Part shown: positions 57,468 through 64,000 of the stretch, piece after piece
Position numbering within the stretch: the first letter of the stretch is position 1
How the letters are laid out: every line of letters begins with the position of its first letter
Assembly (NCBI GenBank): GCA_028872015.1
Contig: JAGWLO010000001.1
Span: 99,015 to 163,014, forward strand
Direction of reading: 5' to 3'
Length of the DNA stretch: 64,000 nt
Origin: Burkholderiales bacterium
Lineage (GTDB): Bacteria > Pseudomonadota > Gammaproteobacteria > Burkholderiales > Burkholderiaceae_C
Notes under the pieces: generated by a model
Told to the model about the DNA's origin: nothing
The model's input: only the letters and a program-made list of their open reading frames with translations
Database searches by the model: none
Position numbers and translations under genes: made by a program

Positions 57468-59843
57468 TCAGTTGCGGAACAGGTCGAGGATGCCGCGGCG
57501 TTCCTCGGTGCTGGCGGGCTGCGGGATCTTGTCGTCCAGCCCCAGGCTCTGGATGCCGGCGCTGCCGGCGAATTCATCGAACATCCAGTAGGGGCCGGAC
57601 TGCACCACGCCATCGGGCGGCGCGGGCTGGCTCACCGGCACGTTGCGCAGCGCCTGGCGCATGTAGTCGATCCACACCGGCAGCGCCAGGCCGCCCCCGG
57701 TCTCGCGGTCACCGAGCTTGCGTGGCGTGTCGTAGCCGATCCAGACCACGGTGGTCACGGTCGGCTGGTAGCCGGTGAACCAGGCGTCCATCGAGTCGTT
57801 GGTGGTGCCCGTCTTGCCGTAGAGATCGGGGCGCTTGAGCTCGGCCTGCGCCAGCGCGCCGGTGCCCGAGCGCGTGACCTCGTTCAGCATCGTGCCCATC
57901 ACGAAGGCGTTGCGCGCGGGCAGCGTGTGCAGCGCGGCGTCGAGCGCCGGCGGCGTGGCATCGAACAGCGGCTTGCCCTTGCCGGTCTGCTCGGTGATGC
58001 GCTGGATCAGCACCGGCGGCAGCAGGTAGCCGCCGTTGGCGAACACGCTGTAGGCACTGGCCATCTGCATCGGCGTCACCGAGCCGGCGCCCAGCGCCAT
58101 CGTCAGGTAGGCCGGGTGCTTGGCGGGGTCGAAGCCGAAGCGCTGGATCCACTGCTGCGCGAACTCGGTGCCGGTGGCCTGCAGCACGCGGATCGAGACC
58201 ATGTTCTTGGACTTCGCCAGCCCGGTCTGCAGCGGCATGGGGCCTTCGAACTTGCCGTCGTAGTTCTTCGGCTCCCAGGGCTGGCTGCCGGTGCTGCCGG
58301 CGTCGAAGAACAGCGGCGCGTCGTTGACGATGGTGGCGGGCGTGAAGCCCTTTTCGAGCGCGGCCGAATAGATGAAGGGCTTGAAGCTCGAGCCCGGCTG
58401 GCGCCAGGCCTGCGTGACATGGTTGAACTTGTTCTGGTCGAAATCGAAGCCGCCCACCAGCGCGCGCACCGCGCCGCTGCGCGGGTCGAGCGAGACCAGC
58501 GCCCCCTCGACCAGCGGCAGCTGGGTCAGGGTCCAGGCGCCCTTGGCGCCCCGCAGCACGCGCACCACGGCGCCGCGGCGGATCTCGACCTTCGGTCCCG
58601 CCTTGGGCTGCAGACCCGACCACGCCGGCTGCAGCCCGCGGCCGGTGATGGTGATGGTGTCGCCCGACTGCAGCATGGCGGTCACCTTGCGCGGCGACGC
58701 CTCGAGCACCACGGCCGCGGGCAGGTCTTCGTCGTCGGGATGCTCGGCCAGGGCCTCGGCCACGCGGGTGTCCAGCTGCGCGGCATCGGCCGGCAGGTCG
58801 ACGTAGGCCTCGGGCCCGCGGTACACCTGGCGCAGCTCGAAGTCGATCAGGCCATGGCGCAGCGCCCGGTAGGCCGCGGCCTGGTCGGCCGCATTGATCG
58901 TCAGGGTGACGTTCAGACCCCGAGTGTAGGTCTCGTCGCCGTACTGCGCGTACACCATCTGGCGCGCCATCTCGGCGGCGTACTCGGCGTGCACGGCCAC
59001 GTCGTTGGGGGCGCGGTAATGCAGCACCTGCGCCAGCGCCTGGTCGCGCTGGGCCGGGGTGATGAAGCCGTTGTCGACCATGCGATCGAGCACGTAGTGC
59101 TGGCGCAGCGTGGCCCGCTTGGGATTGGCGATCGGGTTGTAGGCCGAGGGCGCCTTGGGCAGGCCGGCCAGCATCGCCGCCTCGGCGATGGTCACGTCCT
59201 TCAGCGGCTTGCCGAAGTACACCTCGGACGCGGCGGCGAAGCCGTTGGTGCGCTGGCCGAGGTAGATCTGGTTCATGTAGAGCTCCAGGATCTGGTCCTT
59301 GGAGAGCTGGCTCTCGATCTTCATCGCCAGCAGCACTTCGTAGATCTTGCGCGTGAAGGTCTTCTCGGTGGAGAGGTAGAAGTTGCGCGCCACCTGCATC
59401 GTGATCGTGGAGGCCCCCTGGCTGCGCGCGACGCGCAGGTTCTCCAGGGCCGCGCGCGCCACGCCCTTGTAGTCGACGCCGCCGTGCTGGTAGAAGCGGG
59501 CGTCCTCGGCCGCCAGCACGGCGTTCTTCATCACGGCCGGTATCTGGCCGATCGCGACGAAGTTGCGCCGCTCCTCGCCGAATTCGCCCAGCAGCACGCC
59601 ATCGGCCGAGTACACGCGCAGCGGCAACTTGGGCCGGTAGTCCGCCAGGCTGGCGATGTCGGGCAGATGCGGATAGGCCACCGCCAGCGCCATCGCCACC
59701 GCCAGCAGCAGCGCTGCCACGCCCGCCACGACCAGCCCCACGAGCCCGGCCACGAATCGACCGAGGGTGCGCGACCAGCGCCGGGCCGGAGACGGAGATG
59801 ACGAGGGGCCGGAGGGCGTGGAGTCGGGCGCGGTGGGAGCCAT
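57468..59843 (-). CDS. mrcA: Penicillin-binding protein 1A
   Basis: 791-aa bifunctional class A PBP. An N-terminal membrane helix (about 31-57) is followed by a GT51 glycosyltransferase domain with catalytic E113 (AAEDARFYQHGGV). An OB-like domain comes next, then the transpeptidase domain with S485 in SSFK, the SxN motif, and KTGTT near the C-terminus (YGKTGTTNDSMDAW). It polymerises and cross-links peptidoglycan. It is divergent from the pilM operon, the usual gammaproteobacterial and betaproteobacterial layout. Confidence 0.95.
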   Translation of the reverse strand: MAPTAPDSTPSGPSSSPSPARRWSRTLGRFVAGLVGLVVAGVAALLLAVAMALAVAYPHLPDIASLADYRPKLPLRVYSADGVLLGEFGEERRNFVAIGQIPAVMKNAVLAAEDARFYQHGGVDYKGVARAALENLRVARSQGASTITMQVARNFYLSTEKTFTRKIYEVLLAMKIESQLSKDQILELYMNQIYLGQRTNGFAAASEVYFGKPLKDVTIAEAAMLAGLPKAPSAYNPIANPKRATLRQHYVLDRMVDNGFITPAQRDQALAQVLHYRAPNDVAVHAEYAAEMARQMVYAQYGDETYTRGLNVTLTINAADQAAAYRALRHGLIDFELRQVYRGPEAYVDLPADAAQLDTRVAEALAEHPDDEDLPAAVVLEASPRKVTAMLQSGDTITITGRGLQPAWSGLQPKAGPKVEIRRGAVVRVLRGAKGAWTLTQLPLVEGALVSLDPRSGAVRALVGGFDFDQNKFNHVTQAWRQPGSSFKPFIYSAALEKGFTPATIVNDAPLFFDAGSTGSQPWEPKNYDGKFEGPMPLQTGLAKSKNMVSIRVLQATGTEFAQQWIQRFGFDPAKHPAYLTMALGAGSVTPMQMASAYSVFANGGYLLPPVLIQRITEQTGKGKPLFDATPPALDAALHTLPARNAFVMGTMLNEVTRSGTGALAQAELKRPDLYGKTGTTNDSMDAWFTGYQPTVTTVVWIGYDTPRKLGDRETGGGLALPVWIDYMRQALRNVPVSQPAPPDGVVQSGPYWMFDEFAGSAGIQSLGLDDKIPQPASTEERRGILDLFRN

Positions 59844-60213
59844 AAAGATCCCGGGGACCGGGCCGAAAGATTATAGGAAGGCGCCCTCGACCGACCGGTG
59901 CGCCGCGGGCCTGGGGCGCCCCGGAGCGCCCAGGGGCCAAAAGCAGACACGGGCCGTGGTCGCGACGTGACATTGTCCACAGCAGCGTGGCCGGGCACGT
60001 AAGGGCTTGCAGACTGGGCTTGCGGCTTGTTTCAACTGCTGATTTCCACGTCGGACAATGGCGACGAGCAGCAGGACTGACACCGGGCTTTTTCTTTGGT
60101 TTACAAGGGCTTTACTGCTAGGATTCAAGTAACTTCTTAACAAACCCCGGGCGCTGGAAAGCTCCCCGCGGATTGTGTGGGTCTCGAGGCCGCGTGGCCG
60201 GGGAGTGGGAACT
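59844..60213. other. Intergenic region with divergent mrcA and pilM promoters
   Basis: 370 bp without a gene. The part from ~60040 to 60160 is clearly richer in A/T than its surroundings and probably holds the pilM promoter, though I find no well-spaced -35/-10 pair. GGGCTTGC occurs twice, at 60003 and 60016, as a 13-bp-spaced direct repeat. The mrcA promoter is listed separately. Confidence 0.6.
59870..59875 (-). promoter_or_regulatory. Consensus -10 element of mrcA
   Basis: A perfect TATAAT on the minus strand, 26 nt upstream of the mrcA ATG, giving a leader of about 20 nt. The -35 region is poor. Confidence 0.55.
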
Positions 60214-61293
60214 TTGGGTTTCGTCGACGCATTGCTAGGCCGCAAGCACGCGCCCATGATCGGTCTGGACATCTCGTCGTCCAGCGTCAAGTTGGTCGAA
60301 CTGGGCCAGACCGCCGGCGGCGAGTACGTGCTCGAACGTTTCGCCAGCGAGCCCTTCGAGAAGGGCTGGATCACCGACGGCCAGATCGAGAAGTTCGACG
60401 AGGTGGCCGCCGCCGTCAAGCGCGTCGTGGGCAAGAGCGGCACGCGCACCAAGCAGGTGGTGATGGCGATGCCCCAGTCGGCCGTGATCACCAAGAAGAT
60501 CATGCTGCCGGCCGGCCTGCGCGAAGAAGAGATGGAGATCCAGGTCGAGTCCGAGGCCAACCAGTACATCCCGTTCTCGCTCGACGAGGTGAGCCTGGAC
60601 TTATGCGTCATCGGACCCAGCCCCACCTCGGCCGGCGACGTCGAGGTGCTGATCGCGGCCTCGCGCCGCGAGCGCGTGCAGGACCGCCAGGCCCTGGCCG
60701 AGGCGGCGGGGCTGAAGCCGGCGGTGCTCGACATCGAGTCGCACGCCTCGCGCCTGGCCATGAGCCGCATCGTCTCGGGCCTGCCCAACGAGGGCCGCGA
60801 CGCGCTGGTCGCGCTGTTCGAGATCGGGGCCGACACCACGAGCCTGAAGGTGCTGCGCGACGACGAGATGCTCTACGACCGCGACCAGGCCTTCGGCGGC
60901 TCTCAGCTCACGCAGCTGATCTCGCGCCAGTACGGCTTCTCGTTCGAGGAGGCCGAGGCCAAGAAGCTCAGCGGCGACCTGCCCGAGGATTACGAGAGCG
61001 TCATCCTGGCGCCCTTCGTGGACAGCCTGTCGCAGGAGATCGGCCGCGCGCTGCAATACTTCTTCACCAGCACGCCGCACCACAAGGTGCATTACGTGAT
61101 GCTGGCCGGCGGCACCGCCACGCTGCCCGGCCTGAAGGACCGCGTCACCGATCTCACCGGTTTTGCCTCCAACGTGGTCAATCCGTTCGACCAGATGCAG
61201 CTGGGCTCGGCGGTGCGCGAGAGCCGCGTGCGCCGCGAAGCGCCGTCGTACCTCACGGCCTGCGGCCTGGCGATGCGGAGGTTCGTGCAGTGA
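60214..61293 (+). CDS. pilM: Type IV pilus assembly protein PilM
   Basis: 359-aa actin-like cytoplasmic protein that binds ATP and the PilN N-terminus. Signatures are IGLDISSSSVKLVEL, FEIGADTTSLKVL and the C-terminal LAGGTATLPGLKDRV. The TTG at 60214 is preferred because GGGGAG lies 8 nt upstream and the protein then begins with GFVDALLGRK as in relatives; GTG 60205 and ATG 60256 are alternatives. It is the first gene of the pilMNOPQ operon and overlaps pilN by GTGA. Confidence 0.93.
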   Translation: MGFVDALLGRKHAPMIGLDISSSSVKLVELGQTAGGEYVLERFASEPFEKGWITDGQIEKFDEVAAAVKRVVGKSGTRTKQVVMAMPQSAVITKKIMLPAGLREEEMEIQVESEANQYIPFSLDEVSLDLCVIGPSPTSAGDVEVLIAASRRERVQDRQALAEAAGLKPAVLDIESHASRLAMSRIVSGLPNEGRDALVALFEIGADTTSLKVLRDDEMLYDRDQAFGGSQLTQLISRQYGFSFEEAEAKKLSGDLPEDYESVILAPFVDSLSQEIGRALQYFFTSTPHHKVHYVMLAGGTATLPGLKDRVTDLTGFASNVVNPFDQMQLGSAVRESRVRREAPSYLTACGLAMRRFVQ

Positions 61294-61901
61294 TCCTGAT
61301 CAACCTGCTGCCTCACCGCGAGGAAAAGCGGCGCCAGCGCAAGCGGGCCTTCTTCATCAGCCTGGCGGCCTGCGCCGCCGTCGGCGCCGTGGCCGCGGGC
61401 CTGTGGTACTCGGTGCTGCAGGAGCTGGCCTCGGCCCAGGACGCGCGCAACGACTACCTCAAGTCCGAGATCGCGCGGCTGGACACGCAGATCAAGGACA
61501 TCGCCAACCTGCGCACCGAGATCGATGCGCTGAAGGCGCGCCAGAAGGCGGTCGAGGACCTGCAGACCGACCGCAATACCCCCGTGCACCTGCTCAACGA
61601 GCTGGTGCGCCAGACCCCCGAGGGCGTGTACCTGACCTCGATCAAGCAGACCGGGCAGGTGGTGCTGATCAACGGCGTGGCGCAGACCAACGAGCGGGTC
61701 TCGGAGTTCCTGCGCAACACGCTCTACAACTCGCGCTGGCTCGAGCGGCCCGAACTGGTCGAGATCAAGGCGAGCACCGCTACCGCGGCCAACCGCGACC
61801 AGCGCCGGCTGTTCGACTTCTCGATGCGCGTCACGCTCAAGCGCGTGCAGAGCGCGGCCGGGGCCGCCTCGGCCGCGGCCGTGCAGGCCAAGGCAGGCTG
61901 A
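61290..61901 (+). CDS. pilN: Type IV pilus inner-membrane protein PilN
   Basis: 203-aa bitopic protein. It begins ILINLLPHREEKRRQRKR, the conserved motif that docks into PilM, then one helix (FFISLAACAAVGAVAAGLW), a coiled coil and a ferredoxin-like domain (EGVYLTSIKQTGQVVLING). The GTG start overlaps the pilM stop. Confidence 0.95.
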   Translation: MILINLLPHREEKRRQRKRAFFISLAACAAVGAVAAGLWYSVLQELASAQDARNDYLKSEIARLDTQIKDIANLRTEIDALKARQKAVEDLQTDRNTPVHLLNELVRQTPEGVYLTSIKQTGQVVLINGVAQTNERVSEFLRNTLYNSRWLERPELVEIKASTATAANRDQRRLFDFSMRVTLKRVQSAAGAASAAAVQAKAG

Positions 61902-61908
61902 GGCACCC

Positions 61909-62607
61909 ATGGCCAAGAACTCGACCGTTTCCAGCTTCGACGTCACGAGCTTCCTCGACCAGGCGGCGTCGCAGTTCCGCGGCCTGAACCCGCGCGAGCC
62001 GGGCCAATGGCCCACCCTGCCCAAGATCGCGGCCTGGATCGCCACCGCGGTGGCCGTCCTCGTCGCGGGCTGGTTCCTCGTCGTCTCCGGCGCCAGCGAC
62101 GATCTCGACACCGCCCGCCAGATGGAGCCCAAGCTCAAGGCCGACTACCGCAGCCGGCTGGCGCAGGCGGTGAACCTGGGCGAGCTGCGCAAGCAGAAGC
62201 TGCAGGTGCAGGAGTACGTGACCCAGCTCGAGAAGCAGCTGCCCGGCAAGGCCGAAATGGACGCGCTGCTCTCCGACATCAACCAGGCCGGCCTCGGGCG
62301 CGGCCTGCAGTTCGAGCTGTTCCGGCCCGGCCAGGTGCAGGTCAAGGACTACTACGCCGAGCTGCCGATCACGATCCGCGTCAGCGGCCGCTACCACGAC
62401 ATCGGCGCGTTCGCCGCCGACGTGGCCAATCTCTCGCGCATCGTCACGCTGCAGGACCTCAGCCTGACCCAGGGCAGCAAGGACCTCAACGGCCAGCTCA
62501 CGATGGACGCCACGGCGCGCACCTACCGCTACCTCGATGCCGCCGAGATCGCCGAGCAGCGCAAGGCCGCGGCCGACGCGGCCAAGAAGCACGGAGGGGC
62601 GAAGTGA
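61909..62607 (+). CDS. pilO: Type IV pilus inner-membrane protein PilO
   Basis: 232-aa partner of PilN with one membrane helix (about 43-63), a coiled coil and a ferredoxin-like fold (RYHDIGAFAADVANLSRIVTL). It forms the PilNO heterodimer of the alignment complex. It shares one base with pilP. Confidence 0.95.
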   Translation: MAKNSTVSSFDVTSFLDQAASQFRGLNPREPGQWPTLPKIAAWIATAVAVLVAGWFLVVSGASDDLDTARQMEPKLKADYRSRLAQAVNLGELRKQKLQVQEYVTQLEKQLPGKAEMDALLSDINQAGLGRGLQFELFRPGQVQVKDYYAELPITIRVSGRYHDIGAFAADVANLSRIVTLQDLSLTQGSKDLNGQLTMDATARTYRYLDAAEIAEQRKAAADAAKKHGGAK

Positions 62608-63143
62608 TGCACCCCCTGCCCCGCCGCGCCGCGGCCCTGCTGGCCTGCGCCGTGCTGCTGGCCGCCTGCAGCGGCGACCAGGACGAGCTGCGCTCCTGGA
62701 TGGACCAGCAGCGGCGCGAGGTCAAGCCCAGCGTCAAGCCGCTGCAGCCGCCGAAGAAGTTCGACCCCGCGCCCTACGTGGAGGCGCAGGCGGTCGACCC
62801 CTTCAGCACCCAGAAGCTCACCGTGGCCCTGAAGCAGGAGGCCCGGCAGCCGAACTCGCTGCTGGCCGCCGAGATGAACCGGCGCAAGGAGCCGCTCGAG
62901 GCCTACCCGCTGGACAGCATGACCATGGTGGGCAGCGTGACCAAGAACGGGCAGCCCTCGGCCATCCTCAAGGTGGACAACCTGCTCTACCAGGTCAAGG
63001 TGGGCGACTACCTGGGCCAGAACTACGGCCGCGTGACCAAGATCGCCGAGACCGAGGTCGACCTGCGCGAGATCGTGCAGGACGCCACCGGCGAGTGGAT
63101 CGAGCGCCCGGCCTCTCTGCAGCTGCAGGAGAAGGCGCGATGA
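62607..63143 (+). CDS. pilP: Type IV pilus lipoprotein PilP
   Basis: 178-aa inner-membrane lipoprotein with lipobox LLAAC (Cys near residue 21), a disordered Pro/Lys linker and the HR-like beta domain (DSMTMVGSVTKNGQPSAIL, YLGQNYGRVTKI) that contacts the PilQ N0 domain. Confidence 0.95.
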   Translation: MHPLPRRAAALLACAVLLAACSGDQDELRSWMDQQRREVKPSVKPLQPPKKFDPAPYVEAQAVDPFSTQKLTVALKQEARQPNSLLAAEMNRRKEPLEAYPLDSMTMVGSVTKNGQPSAILKVDNLLYQVKVGDYLGQNYGRVTKIAETEVDLREIVQDATGEWIERPASLQLQEKAR

Positions 63144-63187
63144 GGACCCCCCGGCGAGGCCGCCCCGTGATGCAGGAGACCCGAAAC

Positions 63188-64000
63188 ATGTTCCATTGGC
63201 GAGCCGCCGCTGCTGCCCTTGCCGTCGTCGGCGCGCTGCTGGGCCCGATCGCGGCCCGGGCGCAGAACGCGATCCAGTCCATCACCACCAGCCAGCAGGC
63301 CGGCACCGAGGTCGTGCGCGTCGAGCTGTCGCAGCCCCTGGCCGCGGTGCCCAACGGCTTCTCGGTGCAGTCGCCGCCGCGCATCGCGATCGACCTGCCC
63401 GGCGTGACCAACGGCGTGGGCCGCAACAGCGTCGACATCAACCAGGGCAACCTGCGCTCGGTGAGCATCGCCGAGGCCGCCGACCGCTCGCGCCTGGTGC
63501 TCAACCTGAAGCAGGCCTCGGGCTACCGCGCGCAGCTGCAGGGCAAGGCGCTGCTGCTGGTGCTGGACGTGGCCGGCACCGGCGCCGCGGCCGCCGCGCC
63601 GCCCACCCAGTTCGCGCCGGCGCAGAACGCCGTCAGCGAATCGCTGCGCGACATCGACTTCCGCCGCGGCCCCGACGGCGCCGGGCGCGTGATCGTCACC
63701 CTGCCCAGCACCCAGGTGGGCGTGGACATCCGCCAGCAGGGCCAGTCGCTGGTGGTCGAGTTCCAGCGCTCGACGCTGCCCGACGCCCTGCGCCGCAAGC
63801 TCGACGTGACCGACTTCGGCACCCCGATCAAGACCATCTCGACCTTCCAGGACGGCGACAACGTGCGCATGGTGGTCGAGCCCACCGGCGTGTGGCAGCA
63901 CAGCGCCTACCAGAGCGACAACCAGTTCGTGCTCGAGGTGCGGCCGGCCAAGATCGACCCCAACAAGCTGACCCAGGGCCAGGGCTACAGCGGCGAGAAG
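63188..64000 (+). CDS. pilQ: Type IV pilus secretin PilQ (N-terminal part, runs off the window)
   Basis: The frame stays open to the right edge (271 codons from this start). A signal peptide (MFHWRAAAAALAVVGALL, cleaved near ARAQ) is followed by an AMIN domain (IQSITTSQQAGTEVVRVELS, FSVQSPPRIAIDLPG) and a second one (LRDIDFRRGPDGAGRVIVTL). These bind peptidoglycan in PilQ; the secretin core lies beyond the window. AGGAG 10 nt before the ATG at 63188 supports this start. An in-frame ATG at 63140 overlapping the pilP stop is an alternative. Confidence 0.93.
   Translation, partial: MFHWRAAAAALAVVGALLGPIAARAQNAIQSITTSQQAGTEVVRVELSQPLAAVPNGFSVQSPPRIAIDLPGVTNGVGRNSVDINQGNLRSVSIAEAADRSRLVLNLKQASGYRAQLQGKALLLVLDVAGTGAAAAAPPTQFAPAQNAVSESLRDIDFRRGPDGAGRVIVTLPSTQVGVDIRQQGQSLVVEFQRSTLPDALRRKLDVTDFGTPIKTISTFQDGDNVRMVVEPTGVWQHSAYQSDNQFVLEVRPAKIDPNKLTQGQGYSGEK

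Noticed and set aside
60003..60023. GGGCTTGC direct repeat upstream of pilM as a regulator or sigma-54 site
   Set aside because: The 13-bp spacing does not match a GG-N10-GC sigma-54 layout or a known operator; two copies alone are weak evidence.

Overview
The window looks like chromosome of a high-GC betaproteobacterium of the order Burkholderiales, probably in the Rubrivivax/Leptothrix/Ideonella part of the order. The signs are the very high GC with GC-ending codons, a betaproteobacterial trimeric porin, the lptM-lysA / cyaY / mrcA / pilMNOPQ arrangement, and housekeeping genes typical of the order. The genus is inference. I saw no rRNA, tRNA, CRISPR array, insertion sequence or phage gene. 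Genes are packed tightly, with many ATGA, GTGA or 1-nt stop/start overlaps.

Layout. 1-1466: end of a minor-pilin cluster (PilX-like C-terminus, long PilV-like prepilin). 1507-5974: ribD-ribBA-ribH-nusB-aminotransferase. 6040-8168: PEGA-domain Ser/Thr kinase plus a small repeat lipoprotein. 8210-10716: ybgC-tolQ-tolR-tolA. 10729-14496: 5-oxoprolinase-type hydantoinase (convergent). 14796-17306: orphan GspE-family ATPase. 17316-27371: lipid-related island with an M61 peptidase, a PlcP-type phosphoesterase, an MGDG-synthase-like glycosyltransferase, a cNMP/rhodanese protein, phosphatidylserine decarboxylase, a class III aminotransferase, a Mpo1-like (DUF962) membrane protein and a GT4 glycosyltransferase. 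27432-29562: ABC-2 exporter. 29648-38989: AcoR-like regulator, molybdenum hydroxylase (coxS-coxL-coxM), PQQ alcohol dehydrogenase with the lanthanide-type Asp, a XoxJ-cytochrome c fusion, cytochrome c, and a CoxD-like MoxR ATPase. 39002-50247: type II secretion (gspG-H-I-J-K-L-M-N-D-E-F, with gspC divergent). 50258-52958: CobT-like protein and ilvA. 53000-53095: candidate small RNA. 53216-55552: OsmC, coq7, porin. 55622-59843: lysA, lptM, cyaY, PBP1A. 60214-64000: pilM-N-O-P-Q (pilQ runs off the end).

The best candidate for an interesting system is the lipid island. 11-bp-periodic half-sites resembling PHO boxes lie in front of four of its genes. At the two glycosyltransferase promoters the geometry is identical: last half-site, 10 bp, a (A/G)ACCAT element, 7 bp, ATG. 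With a PlcP-type phospholipase and two lipid-type glycosyltransferases this points to PhoB-controlled replacement of phospholipids by glycolipids. The decarboxylase, aminotransferase, Mpo1-like and cNMP/rhodanese genes are unexplained parts of it. A second point of interest is the alcohol/aldehyde oxidation block, where a lanthanide-type quinoprotein dehydrogenase sits between CO-dehydrogenase-like genes and their CoxD-like maturation ATPase. A third is the small RNA carrying an exposed anti-Shine-Dalgarno motif.

A recurring feature is a -10 element 6-7 nt upstream of the start codon with no Shine-Dalgarno sequence (ribBA, gspC, lptM, moxR, both glycosyltransferases), which suggests leaderless mRNAs. 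All functional calls are from reading motifs and gene order; no database search was possible.
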